Of a stretch of DNA of 44,207 nucleotides, positions 25,507 through 34,320 are shown piece after piece. Below the pieces are notes generated by a model. The model saw nothing but the letters and a program-made list of their open reading frames with translations, was not told the origin of the DNA and did not search any database. Source of the DNA: FEN-1297 sp963787005 (GTDB taxonomy: Bacteria > Bacteroidota > Ignavibacteria > Ignavibacteriales > Ignavibacteriaceae); NCBI GenBank assembly GCA_963787005.1, contig CAWBBX010000020.1, positions 1 to 44,207 on the forward strand. The letters are read 5' to 3'. Made by a program: the position numbers and the translations under genes. Position 1 is the first letter of the stretch, and each line of letters begins with the position of its first letter.

Positions 25507-25890
25507 TTAATTTCTTTTGATTACAAAGTAGGAAGAAAGTGATCGTCTTTCGCCTTGACGATAGAATAATTCGATCACATTTTCCCCTTTTTCAAGTATT
25601 ATTTCTCTAAACTCATAAATTCCCTGCGGGATCTGGTAGAACATATCTTTCTTAACATTATTAACCAGAAGAAAGATATCCGTATTCCTTAAACCGCTTG
25701 GTATTTTTATTTTAAGTGATTTTAATTTTGAGCCGGCTTTTCCGGCTGAAAGGATTTTAAGAAGCGGAAGACCGTCGTCAATAACCAGATCAGAGATGTC
25801 GAATACATCAGGGAACAGCGCCTGTCCAGTCATTTCACTCTCTTCTTCGAATGGATCTGCGGCAGAATTGTTTAATTTTGCATGAGCCAT
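25507..25890 (-). CDS. hypothetical protein
   Basis: A 127-residue protein with no family I recognise. The first 35 residues are polar and acidic (AADPFEEESEMTG). The rest alternates short hydrophobic strands (LKSLKIKIPSG, IFLLVNNV, GENVIELFYRQG), suggesting a small beta-sandwich fold. No signal peptide is seen. The start is good: GGGAG six bases before the ATG. It lies 13 bases before the DUF2851 gene on the same strand and 87 bases after pyrF, so it probably forms a pair with DUF2851. Confidence 0.7.
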   Translation of the reverse strand: MAHAKLNNSAADPFEEESEMTGQALFPDVFDISDLVIDDGLPLLKILSAGKAGSKLKSLKIKIPSGLRNTDIFLLVNNVKKDMFYQIPQGIYEFREIILEKGENVIELFYRQGERRSLSSYFVIKRN

Positions 25891-25977
25891 TTTCTCTCCC
25901 TATTCGGCAGGGGTTTCGCTTATACCTTTAAAACTTACAATTAATAGTATTAATAATAAAACTTCGCGTAAAAATAA

Positions 25978-26790
25978 TTATGCGTCAATAATTGATTGAA
26001 TTTGATTATTAAGCCTCTCGAGTTCACTTCGGGCAGAATCGTCAAATCTTTCGTCATTCGATTTGTAAATTATTCCTCTGCTTACATTTACCAAATAATC
26101 ACTTCTACCGGAGCCGGAAAATATTTTAACAACATCCTCCAGGCTTCCCCCCTGGGCACCTACACCGGGTAAAAGTACCGGAAGTGACTTTATGACTTTC
26201 ATATTTTCTCTAAGCTCTTCGCTCTGCGTTGCGCCGAATACGATGGCGCAGTTTCCGTCGGAGTTCCACTCGTTTACTTTCGCAATCACATTCTGGTAAA
26301 GCATCGAACCGTCGCTAAGCTTCAGCTTTTCAAAATCGTCGGAACCGGGGTTTGAAGTCAGCGCTAGCAAGAACACAAGCTTACCCGTCGTCTCAAGGAA
26401 CGGACGCACGGAATCCTCTCCCATATACGGATTTACGGTAACAGCATCAAAGCCGTAAAAATCGAATACTGATTTTGCATACATTCTTGCGGTATTTCCG
26501 ATATCTCCCCTTTTAGCATCGGCAATCGTGAGAAGGTTTCCCGGTATTAAAGATAAAGAATCCTTTAAATTCTTCATACTATTATAACCATCTCGCTCGT
26601 AGAATGCAAAATTAATCTTATAAGCGGCGGCCAGATCCTTGGTAGCTTCGATAATTCTTTTATTGAATTCGAGTACGGGATTCTCATTTTCTTTTAAAAA
26701 CTCGGGTATTTTATCTGGATCGGTATCGAGCCCAACACAGATATATTTGCCCTGTTTGTTAGCGGCTTTCAGTTTTTCTAAAGCAGTCAT
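25978..26790 (-). CDS. pyrF: orotidine 5'-phosphate decarboxylase (type 2)
   Basis: The last step of UMP synthesis: decarboxylation of OMP. The catalytic motif LLTIADAKRGDIGNT (Asp-x-Lys-x-x-Asp) is intact. CVGLDTDP near the N-terminus, VTVNPYMGEDSV, FLLALTSNPGS and LLPGVGAQGGSLED (phosphate loop) complete the TIM barrel. Length (270) and the NPYMG motif place it in the long, type 2 group. A GTG at 26794-26796 overlaps the dcd stop (GTGA), but the ATG two codons later is better placed after AGGTGA. It is directly coupled to dcd. Confidence 0.95.
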   Translation of the reverse strand: MTALEKLKAANKQGKYICVGLDTDPDKIPEFLKENENPVLEFNKRIIEATKDLAAAYKINFAFYERDGYNSMKNLKDSLSLIPGNLLTIADAKRGDIGNTARMYAKSVFDFYGFDAVTVNPYMGEDSVRPFLETTGKLVFLLALTSNPGSDDFEKLKLSDGSMLYQNVIAKVNEWNSDGNCAIVFGATQSEELRENMKVIKSLPVLLPGVGAQGGSLEDVVKIFSGSGRSDYLVNVSRGIIYKSNDERFDDSARSELERLNNQIQSIIDA

Positions 26791-26792
26791 TT

Positions 26793-27329
26793 TCACCTAA
26801 AGTTTTTAAACATCATTGATTCAACCGGAAATTCGGTCCTCTGGTTGTATTTTGCGTTCTTTTTCACATTGTAAGGAATTTCAACTTCGCCTTCTATCTT
26901 AAAATAAATAATTTGCCCAATCGGCATACCTGCGTATATTTTCACAGGCTGCTTTACGGATATTTCAAGCGTCCATGTATTGCAGAAGCCGGCGTCTCCT
27001 TTTCCCGCGGTAGAATGGATATCAACGCCCAGTCTTCCAATACTCGACTTCCCTTCCACGAAAGGTACGTAATTTCTTGTCTCAGTATATTCTTCCGTTA
27101 CTCCGAGGTAAAGCTTTGAGGGAAGAAGAATGAATCCTTCTCCACGGATCTCGTGTAACTTAATCTTATTATGTTCTTTCGCATCGAGTATATCGTTCTC
27201 GTAAATGCCCAGCCACTTTCCGAGATGCACATCATAGCTGTTAGTACCGAGGTGTTTCCTGTCGAACGGCTCTATTACTATATTGCCGGTCTTAATTTCC
27301 TCGAGGATTTTTTTATCCGATAGTATCAA
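26793..27329 (-). CDS. dcd: dCTP deaminase
   Basis: Deaminates dCTP to dUTP, feeding thymidylate synthesis; a trimeric dUTPase-fold enzyme. The N-terminus MILSDKKILEEIKTG and IEPFDRKHLGTNSYDVHLG are typical. The active site is in FVEGKSSIGRLGVDIHSTAGKGDAGF and CNTWTLEIS (catalytic Glu). Length 178 is normal. The start codon is TTG (27327-27329), fixed by AGGAGG six bases upstream and by the conserved MILSD start. It overlaps pyrF by a few bases. No terminator separates it from the upstream rodA gene, 40 bases away. Confidence 0.95.
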   Translation of the reverse strand: MILSDKKILEEIKTGNIVIEPFDRKHLGTNSYDVHLGKWLGIYENDILDAKEHNKIKLHEIRGEGFILLPSKLYLGVTEEYTETRNYVPFVEGKSSIGRLGVDIHSTAGKGDAGFCNTWTLEISVKQPVKIYAGMPIGQIIYFKIEGEVEIPYNVKKNAKYNQRTEFPVESMMFKNFR

Positions 27330-27369
27330 TAGCGCCTCCTAAAGTCAAAAGATATATTACAAAATTAAA

Positions 27370-28599
27370 TCAGATGTAATTTTTTCTGGTTCTGTAAATA
27401 TTCGCAGCGAGCCCCAGCAGTATCATGTTTACTACCAAAGAGCTTCCTCCGTAGCTTACAAACGGCAACGGTATTCCGATAACGGGCATAATCCCCACTA
27501 CCATCCCGATGTTCACAAGTAGATGCACAAAATATACCGAAAGTGCGCCTATCAGGACCAAGCTCAGAAATTCATCCTTGGCCGTCGACGCCAACTTTAA
27601 TATTCTTGTGAAAAGATAGAGAAAAAGCGCCAGCGTTATTATGGTACCGATAAATCCGAACTCCTCGCCGATTACGCAGTAAATAAAGTCTGTCCACTGC
27701 TCAGGGATAAACTGGAGCTGAGTCTGGCTTCCGGCAAGAAATCCTTTTCCCCAGAAGCCCCCGGAGCCTATTGCAACTTTAGCTTGAATTGCATTATATC
27801 CTGCGCCGAGCGGATCGGCAGACGGATTGATAAATGATTGTATCCTTGTCTGCTGATGCGGACTGAGCGCTTTGTATACGTAATTAGTAAAGAATCCCGC
27901 CGCTAAGTTAATTGCAAAAATAGAACCGCTGAAGAATATATCTTTTCGAAAAAGTACAAGGGCTACGCCTACCGCAACAAGGCAGATAATGAAATAAACT
28001 GTGCCGAACAGCGATGATACCGCTACAATTGCAGGCGACAAAACCACGAAGAGTCCGAACAAGCTTATCCCCTTCCAGAAGATCATCGCCAGTATCAGTC
28101 CGAAGAAAACAAAGGAAGTACCCATATCGGGCTCAAGCAGAATAAGAACTACCGGGAAAAGTCCGATTGCCAATGCCAATATGATATCCTTGAAGGAATC
28201 TATGTCAGTATTTCTTCTACTTAAGAACGCCGCAAGCGCTAGTATCGTACCGACCTTGGCGAACTCCGAAGGCTGAAATCCTATCCCCTCTATCCCCAGC
28301 CAGCTCCTGGCGCCGGATATCTTTCTTCCTACGACAAGCACGATAATCAACATAAGAATACTAAGAAGATATGACGGGACAGCCAAAGTTCTGATACTGT
28401 TGGTCGGAATGGCGTAAATAACGAAAAAAATTATGAACGCCCCGGCGCCCCATACAAGCTGCTTTTGAAAGTTCCCGCTAGCTGTCGGATTATTAACAGT
28501 GGAACTGTAGATTGCGGCAAGTCCGATACAGAACAGCAGCACCATGGGAATCATTAATCCCATATCGAATTTATCCTTCAGCTTATAATCAATTCGCAA
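27370..28599 (-). CDS. rodA: rod shape-determining protein RodA (SEDS glycosyltransferase)
   Basis: RodA polymerises lipid II into glycan strands of the side wall with PBP2. The 409 residues contain about 10 membrane segments. SEDS signatures are present: GARSWLGIEGIGFQPSEFAKVG, LLEPDMGTSFVF (conserved Asp), GYNAIQAKVAIGSGGFWGKGF, QLQFIPEQWTDFIYCVIGEEFGFIG and PLPFVSYGGSSLV. The start is TTG at 28597-28599, 11 bases inside the end of mrdA, with GGAG upstream. The overlap implies coupled translation with its partner transpeptidase. Confidence 0.96.
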   Translation of the reverse strand: MRIDYKLKDKFDMGLMIPMVLLFCIGLAAIYSSTVNNPTASGNFQKQLVWGAGAFIIFFVIYAIPTNSIRTLAVPSYLLSILMLIIVLVVGRKISGARSWLGIEGIGFQPSEFAKVGTILALAAFLSRRNTDIDSFKDIILALAIGLFPVVLILLEPDMGTSFVFFGLILAMIFWKGISLFGLFVVLSPAIVAVSSLFGTVYFIICLVAVGVALVLFRKDIFFSGSIFAINLAAGFFTNYVYKALSPHQQTRIQSFINPSADPLGAGYNAIQAKVAIGSGGFWGKGFLAGSQTQLQFIPEQWTDFIYCVIGEEFGFIGTIITLALFLYLFTRILKLASTAKDEFLSLVLIGALSVYFVHLLVNIGMVVGIMPVIGIPLPFVSYGGSSLVVNMILLGLAANIYRTRKNYI

Positions 28600-30412
28600 C
28601 CGAGGCTCCGATTATTTTATCGTTAATTGCAGGGATGTCTTTTTTAGGCTTTATTTTAAGCTTATCCTTTTCCAGGTAGGCTTCTATCATCTTCTTAGCA
28701 ACGGGCGCAGCGTAAGTAGCACCGAATCCCACATTTTCTATAACAACCGCTACAGCTATCTTAGGATTATCGAACGGAGCGAATCCTATGAACAGCGCAT
28801 GATCCTTACCGTGAGGATTTTGGGCTGTTCCGGTTTTACCCGCTATAGCAATATCTTTCGATTTAATTCCTCTTGCGGTACCGTTTCCGTTTACTACCAG
28901 GTACATTCCCTGCTTCACTATATCAAACACTTTTTTACTAATCCCGACGTCGACTTTTTTAAAGTTAAACCGGACCAGCTTTTTGGTATTGTTGGTCAAG
29001 TATCCTCTAACTACGTGCGGCGTATACGTAACTCCATCGTCGGCAATAAGCGCGGCGTACTGAGCCAGCTGGATCGGTGTAACGCTTACCTCGCCCTGTC
29101 CGATCCCGAGGCTTGCCATAATACTTTTGGGCCAGTCGGTTCCATAGATCTTCTTATAGTAATTACCGTTGGGAATAAAACCAGGAGATTCATCTCCTAT
29201 ATCTATGTGAGTATCCTGTCCGAATCCGAACCTTCGGGCGTAGTCGTACCAGTCCTTCATCCCGATCTTATAAATGAGATTGTAGAAGAACACATTACAC
29301 GAATGTTCTATTGCATGTTCAACATTCAAGGTTCCGTGAACCGCGTCGCACTTAAAATAGCGTCCGTAGAAATAAGCGCCGCCTGTGCATGTAATTGTTG
29401 TTGCAGTAGTAATATCGTTTTGATCGAGCGCCGCAATTGCTTCAACAATTTTAAATGTAGAGCCGGGCGGTTTGGCCGACATTGTGGCTCGATCGAAAAA
29501 TGGCTTCTCGGGATCACTGTACAACTTTTGAAGATAATCTTTTGATGTTACATATGCGAATTTGCTTAGATCATAATCAGGCGCACTGGCTAGCGCAATT
29601 ACCTCACCTGTTCTAGGCTCGATAGCTACTGCGGCACCGCGCTTCCCCTTAAGAAGTTCTTCAGCCACGCTTTGTACGTCTTCGTCAATCGTCAGGACCA
29701 AATCGTTGCCTTTAACGGAAGGGACATCGTCTTTTCCGTTTTTAAACCTGCCGATCTCTCTTCTCTTGGAATCGACAAGCATATATTCATAGCCCTTCTT
29801 CCCTCTTAATATGTCCTCGTAAGCTTTTTCAATTCCGCTGTTACCGACATAATCGCCTGGCTTATAATAGTCCTTGTTCTTTTCAAGTTGTTTGGGTGAT
29901 ATTTCCTTTGTGTAGCCGAAGATGTGAGATCCCCTTATTCCGGCGGGATACCCACGCTGCATTTCAACAACATAGTCAACGCCGGGCAGATGCTCGGAGT
30001 TTTCTTCAAGCCAGGAGACAACTTTAAAATCTATTCCTCTTTTAATTCTAACAGGCATGTACTTAGAGTAGATGCGTTTGCTGTATAAAATTTTTTTTAT
30101 GTAGCCATGCGGAACACCAAGAACAGTCTCGAGGAGATTATTCAGCTTTTCATCATAATAAGCGGGAGTTATGCGAAGCGTATAAGCGGGAACATTATTA
30201 ACAACAACGTTCATATTTCTGTCGTAGAAAATGCCGCGCAACGGGTTAAGCTCTACTGCTTTAACACTGTTGTTTGTGGATTTTTCGCTGTAAGTGGTAT
30301 GTTCCACTATCTGCATTTGAAAAAGACGGAAACCAAGCAGGGCGAAGCAGCCGATCAAAATAAAATAAAGAATAGATTTCCTCTGTAGAGACGCAAATCT
30401 ATCGGTCCTCAA
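28589..30412 (-). CDS. mrdA: penicillin-binding protein 2 (elongasome transpeptidase)
   Basis: Class B PBP that cross-links peptidoglycan during side-wall growth. A single N-terminal membrane anchor (ILYFILIGCFALLGFRLFQMQ) is followed by the PBP dimerisation domain (LRGIFYDRNMNVVVNNVPA). The transpeptidase domain has Ser318-T-F-K321 (PPGSTFKIVEA), Ser371-C-N and K526-T-G (GKTGTAQNP), all intact. Length 607 is standard. The start is TTG at 30410-30412, sharing bases with the mreD stop (TTGA), with AGGAG six bases upstream. Gene order with rodA and mreBCD is the conserved elongasome operon. Confidence 0.96.
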   Translation of the reverse strand: MRTDRFASLQRKSILYFILIGCFALLGFRLFQMQIVEHTTYSEKSTNNSVKAVELNPLRGIFYDRNMNVVVNNVPAYTLRITPAYYDEKLNNLLETVLGVPHGYIKKILYSKRIYSKYMPVRIKRGIDFKVVSWLEENSEHLPGVDYVVEMQRGYPAGIRGSHIFGYTKEISPKQLEKNKDYYKPGDYVGNSGIEKAYEDILRGKKGYEYMLVDSKRREIGRFKNGKDDVPSVKGNDLVLTIDEDVQSVAEELLKGKRGAAVAIEPRTGEVIALASAPDYDLSKFAYVTSKDYLQKLYSDPEKPFFDRATMSAKPPGSTFKIVEAIAALDQNDITTATTITCTGGAYFYGRYFKCDAVHGTLNVEHAIEHSCNVFFYNLIYKIGMKDWYDYARRFGFGQDTHIDIGDESPGFIPNGNYYKKIYGTDWPKSIMASLGIGQGEVSVTPIQLAQYAALIADDGVTYTPHVVRGYLTNNTKKLVRFNFKKVDVGISKKVFDIVKQGMYLVVNGNGTARGIKSKDIAIAGKTGTAQNPHGKDHALFIGFAPFDNPKIAVAVVIENVGFGATYAAPVAKKMIEAYLEKDKLKIKPKKDIPAINDKIIGASVAN

Positions 30413-30897
30413 ACCATACTCCTTTTAGGATAAAACACGATAACAATAATACTGACTACGGCTGTATATATCCCGGGAAGCAGGCCCTGCTGAAAAATCA
30501 GGTGTAAGATATTTGTGTTCAGTTCTACGGTTGAGAAAAATGAATTTACTACCGAATCGATCACCGAACATAAAAACACGATAAGTGCGAACGAGTACGA
30601 TCTTAGATAAAGATCTCTCTTATTTTCGTTCGAAAAATAGCCGGCTATAAACCCGGTCAGCGTTTTAGACAGCATCGTACTGCCGACTAAACTACCGGTA
30701 ATAACGTCAAAAAGAAAACCATAAATGAATCCCAATAAGGTTCCGTACATCTGCCCGTGCCTAACAGAGTAAAACACTAGGAGTATTAAAATAAGATCGG
30801 GGATAATCCCGTTAACGGCTATCAGAGGGATCACCGTTGTCTGGATCAGCAAAAGCGGGAAAAACAGAAGTACAGAAATTATAAATTGAATTCGCAT
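30409..30897 (-). CDS. mreD: rod shape-determining protein MreD
   Basis: A small integral membrane protein of the elongasome that contacts MreC. The 162 residues hold five or six membrane segments. The conserved stretch IIPDLILILLVFYSVRHGQMYGTLLGFIYGFLFDVITGS is the MreD signature (PDL and GxxxGFxxGLxxD patterns). Assignment rests also on position between mreC and mrdA. It starts directly after the mreC stop (no gap) and overlaps the mrdA start by four bases. Confidence 0.93.
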   Translation of the reverse strand: MRIQFIISVLLFFPLLLIQTTVIPLIAVNGIIPDLILILLVFYSVRHGQMYGTLLGFIYGFLFDVITGSLVGSTMLSKTLTGFIAGYFSNENKRDLYLRSYSFALIVFLCSVIDSVVNSFFSTVELNTNILHLIFQQGLLPGIYTAVVSIIVIVFYPKRSMV

Positions 30898-31731
30898 TTA
30901 TTTCCGGTTGAAAAAATTTAATTGGAGGCTGTCTTTTTCTTTACTCTCGACTATCCCGAGCACAAAGACGTGTTCGGTCCTGATGAAATCCACGAAAGGC
31001 TTGACCTTAACCTCGTTAAAAATGCCCGTCTCCACCTTGCTTAACCCGGTAACCACACCTACAGGCAGCGGCACGGCCACTATCGAACTTATTTCCGAGG
31101 TGATTATCCTGTCGCCCGGCTGTACGTCGTATGTTTTAGGTACGTCAATTATAACAAGATTGCTGCCGTTCCACTTCATGATTCCGTCGATGCGACTTCT
31201 TTCATCTTTTACGGTAAGTTTAAGTTCAAGGTTCTTAAGCGTTTTTACAATAGAAAAGTTTTCCGCAACCGAGTAGACAATCCCTACCATTCCGTGGTCA
31301 TTGATAACAGGCATACCTGGTTTCACACCGACTTTACTCCCTGCGTTAAGCGTAAGAGTGCTTTGTGTTCTATTAAGCGATTTAGAGACTATTGCGGCGG
31401 GGATAAGCGGGTAATGCGTGGTGTCTTTCAACCCGAGCAGTCCCTTAAGCTCGGCGTTCTCTATTCCGTACTGCCTCAGCTTATTGACTTCGAGCATCAA
31501 TCGAGCATTAACCAGGCGGAGTTTTTCATTATCGCTTCTAATCTTTGTAGTGTTAATTGCATCCGATATTACCGAAGTAAACGCGGCGAACGTACCGAAG
31601 GCGATTGATCTTACCCTTTTAATTTCAGGTTTGCTATTTAACGAAAGTATTACAAGGCTGGTAATTAAGAGGATAACAAGTACGATATATTCTTTAAAAT
31701 TTTCCCAAAAGTACCTGAATAATCTTATCAT
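30898..31731 (-). CDS. mreC: rod shape-determining protein MreC
   Basis: MreC links MreB filaments to periplasmic synthases. There is one N-terminal membrane segment (YIVLVILLITSLVILSL), a coiled coil (RSDNEKLRLVNARLMLEVNKLRQ) and a beta-rich periplasmic domain. Typical pieces of the last are NAGSKVGVKPGMPVINDHGMVGIV, and PGDRIITSEISSIVAVPLPVGVV. Length 277 fits. The ATG at 31729-31731 overlaps the mreB TGA by one base (TGATG); a TTG just before it is less likely. Tight coupling with mreB is evident. Confidence 0.95.
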   Translation of the reverse strand: MIRLFRYFWENFKEYIVLVILLITSLVILSLNSKPEIKRVRSIAFGTFAAFTSVISDAINTTKIRSDNEKLRLVNARLMLEVNKLRQYGIENAELKGLLGLKDTTHYPLIPAAIVSKSLNRTQSTLTLNAGSKVGVKPGMPVINDHGMVGIVYSVAENFSIVKTLKNLELKLTVKDERSRIDGIMKWNGSNLVIIDVPKTYDVQPGDRIITSEISSIVAVPLPVGVVTGLSKVETGIFNEVKVKPFVDFIRTEHVFVLGIVESKEKDSLQLNFFNRK

Positions 31732-32756
31732 CAATATCTTCTGTTGCGAATTAAAACTTTTGAATAATGATTTAAGTTATCGATGACCTTTCCCGCGCCT
31801 CTTACAACGGCAGTAAGCGGATCCTCCGCAACGTGAACAGGTAAGTTAGTTTCCATCCTTATGCGTTCATCAAGTCCTTTTAAAAGAGCGCCGCCGCCTG
31901 TAAGCATAACTCCGCGGTCCAGTATATCGGCCGATAGTTCGGGCGGAGTTCTCTCGAGCGATTGTCTTACAGCATCCACTATTTGAACGATCGACTCATT
32001 TAAGGCTTCTCTTATTTCAACGGAACTTACCTCAGTAGTTTTCGGAATACCTCCTACTAGGTCTCGTCCTTTTACCTGTATAGTTATCTCTTCCTTAAGG
32101 GGTACAGCAGACCCGACTTCACATTTTATAGCCTCAGCCGTTCTTTCACCGATAAGTATGTTGTGGTTCTTCTTGAAGAACTGCATAATAGCGTAATTCA
32201 TCTCGTCGCCAGCTATCCTTATCGATTCCTCATTTACTATACCGGAAAGCGCTATAACGGCAATCTCAGTAGTACCGCCGCCGATGTCAATAATCATGTT
32301 CCCGACAGCCGCTTCAACATCAATACCTATCCCTATTGCGGCCGCCATGGGCTCAGCTATAAGATGCACTTCCTTTGCGCCCGCGTGTTCGGCACTGTCT
32401 CTTACAGCTCTCTTCTCCACTTCAGTTACACCGCTGGGTACAGCTACAACAACCCTCCTGCTTGAAAGCGCGCCGGCCCTGACTTTCTTGATGAAAGCCC
32501 TGATCATACCTTCTGCAATTTCAAAATCGGCTATTACGCCGTCGCGCATTGGACGGGTGACCCGGATCTCCTTGTGCTCCCTTCCCTGCATTTCTTTTGC
32601 TTTGTTGCCCAGAGCAATGATCCGTTTTGTATTTTTATCAAACGCAACTATGGAAGGCTCGTTAAGAACTACGCCTTTGTTTTTGACGTAGATAAGAGTA
32701 TTAGCGGTTCCAAGATCAATTGCTATGTCGGTCGAAAAAAAGTCGAAAACTCCCAT
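31731..32756 (-). CDS. mreB: rod shape-determining protein MreB (actin homologue)
   Basis: The cytoskeletal ATPase that guides side-wall synthesis. Actin-fold nucleotide motifs are clear: IAIDLGTANTLIYVKNKGVVLNEPS (phosphate 1), VVVAVPSGVTEVEKRAV, NMIIDIGGGTTEIAVIAL (phosphate 2), and GVMLTGGGALLKGLD (adenosine). HLIAEPMAAAIGIGIDV is typical of MreB. Length 341 is normal. Nine bases separate it from the purH stop upstream, with AGAGGG before its ATG. It leads the mreBCD-mrdA-rodA series. No promoter is visible in so short a gap, so transcription probably enters from purH or further upstream. Confidence 0.97.
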   Translation of the reverse strand: MGVFDFFSTDIAIDLGTANTLIYVKNKGVVLNEPSIVAFDKNTKRIIALGNKAKEMQGREHKEIRVTRPMRDGVIADFEIAEGMIRAFIKKVRAGALSSRRVVVAVPSGVTEVEKRAVRDSAEHAGAKEVHLIAEPMAAAIGIGIDVEAAVGNMIIDIGGGTTEIAVIALSGIVNEESIRIAGDEMNYAIMQFFKKNHNILIGERTAEAIKCEVGSAVPLKEEITIQVKGRDLVGGIPKTTEVSSVEIREALNESIVQIVDAVRQSLERTPPELSADILDRGVMLTGGGALLKGLDERIRMETNLPVHVAEDPLTAVVRGAGKVIDNLNHYSKVLIRNRRY

Positions 32757-32764
32757 ATGCCCTC

Positions 32765-34282
32765 TCAGTGTTTAAAGTGTCTCATACCCGTAAAGACCAT
32801 TGATATATTATTTTGATCGGCAGCTTCTATCACCTCGGAGTCTCTGATAGAACCGCCCGGCTGAATAACCGAAGTAGCCCCGCACTTTACAATTTCAAGA
32901 AGGCCGTCCGCGAAGGGAAAGAAAGCATCCGAAGCGGCAACCGATCCTTTTAGATCCAAACCGTGCTCTTCCGCTTTCATGTATGCTATCTTGGCTGAAT
33001 CGAGGCGAGACATTTGACCCGCGCCCACCCCCAGCGTTGCCTTATCCTTTACAAACACTATCGCGTTTGACTTTGTATGCTTGGCGATAATCCAGGCGAA
33101 TTTAAGATCATCCATTTCGCTCTCCCCCGGCTTCTTCTTGGTTACCACTTTAAGATCCCCTTCGGGAAGAATCGCCGTATCGGCATCCTGAACTATCACC
33201 CCCCCGGGAATTGTTCTTGCAGTCACTTTTTCTTCTTTAATAGGTTTTAACTGTTTAAGCAGACGCCTGTCCTTCTTCTTCATCAATATCTGTAATGCTT
33301 CTTCCGTGAAACCCGGCGCGCAGACAATCTCGAGGAAAATCTCATTCAGCTTCGCGGCGGTTTTCCCGTCTACGGTCTCGGCGAACGAAACAATGCCCCC
33401 GAACGATGAGACCGGATCGCACTTGAGCGCTCTTGCATATGCTTCGAGCGTACCGGCGCCGATGGCGGCCCCAGCGGGATTCTGATGCTTGATTATCGTA
33501 CAAGAGTTTGGCCCGAGATCCTCAACTATTTCAACCGCGGCTATCAGATCGAGTATATTATTATAAGAAAGCTCCTTGCCGTGGAAAACCTCGAAGTATT
33601 TTCCGAACGAACCGTAAAGTGCGGCTTTCTGATGCGGATTTTCCCCGTAGCGCAGTTCCTTCTCCAGAGGGTAATTAATTCTGATGTGAGAATCTTCCGT
33701 TCCGAATTTTTTCTCGAGAAAATTTGCGATGTAAGTATCGTAATGAGCGGTATGCGAAAAAGCGGCGACCGACAATTTTCTGCGGATATCGTCGCTTACG
33801 TTTCCGCCGGCCAGTTCTTCTAAAAATGATTCATACTGTCCGGGATTTGTCAGCACCGAAACATATTTATAATTCTTTGCCGCAGCACGAATAAGACTTG
33901 GCCCGCCGATGTCGATGTTCTCTATTATTTCATCGAGTGTAGAATCGGGATTTTCCGCGGTCTTTACAAACGGGTAAAGATTAACGCAGATTATCTCGAT
34001 TGGAACTATTTCATTTTCCTCGGCCTCGCTGATATCGGAGTTATTATCTCTTCTGAACAAAATGCCCCCGAATACTTTCGGGTGAAGCGTTTTAACCCTT
34101 CCGTCAAAAACCTCGGGAAATCCGGTCAGACTGCTTATCTCCGTTACGGACAAGCCGGATTTGGAAATCATTTTTGCGGTGTTTCCAGTAGCCAGTATCT
34201 GATAATTATTAGCTATCAGTGATTTCGCAAACTCAACTATATTGGTCTTATCCGAAACGCTTAGAAGAGCAAGTTTGTTCAA
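32765..34282 (-). CDS. purH: bifunctional AICAR formyltransferase / IMP cyclohydrolase
   Basis: Catalyses the last two steps of IMP synthesis. The N-terminal cyclohydrolase (MGS-like) domain shows LALLSVSDKTNIVEFAKSL, EVFDGRVKTLHPKVFGGIL and DIGGPSLIRAAAKNY. The C-terminal AICARFT domain shows LRYGENPHQKAALYG, the catalytic KHQNPAGAAIG (Lys-His), HTKSNAIVF, GVGAGQMSRLDSA and DAFFPFADGLL. The C-terminus SMVFTGMRHFKH is the usual PurH end. Length 505 is standard. The start is TTG (34280-34282), supported by the conserved LALLSVSDK opening. mreB lies nine bases downstream and purN 38 bases upstream. Confidence 0.97.
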   Translation of the reverse strand: MNKLALLSVSDKTNIVEFAKSLIANNYQILATGNTAKMISKSGLSVTEISSLTGFPEVFDGRVKTLHPKVFGGILFRRDNNSDISEAEENEIVPIEIICVNLYPFVKTAENPDSTLDEIIENIDIGGPSLIRAAAKNYKYVSVLTNPGQYESFLEELAGGNVSDDIRRKLSVAAFSHTAHYDTYIANFLEKKFGTEDSHIRINYPLEKELRYGENPHQKAALYGSFGKYFEVFHGKELSYNNILDLIAAVEIVEDLGPNSCTIIKHQNPAGAAIGAGTLEAYARALKCDPVSSFGGIVSFAETVDGKTAAKLNEIFLEIVCAPGFTEEALQILMKKKDRRLLKQLKPIKEEKVTARTIPGGVIVQDADTAILPEGDLKVVTKKKPGESEMDDLKFAWIIAKHTKSNAIVFVKDKATLGVGAGQMSRLDSAKIAYMKAEEHGLDLKGSVAASDAFFPFADGLLEIVKCGATSVIQPGGSIRDSEVIEAADQNNISMVFTGMRHFKH

Positions 34283-34320
34283 TTCTTTCTATCCAATCTT
34301 CAAGATGAATTTAATAAAAA

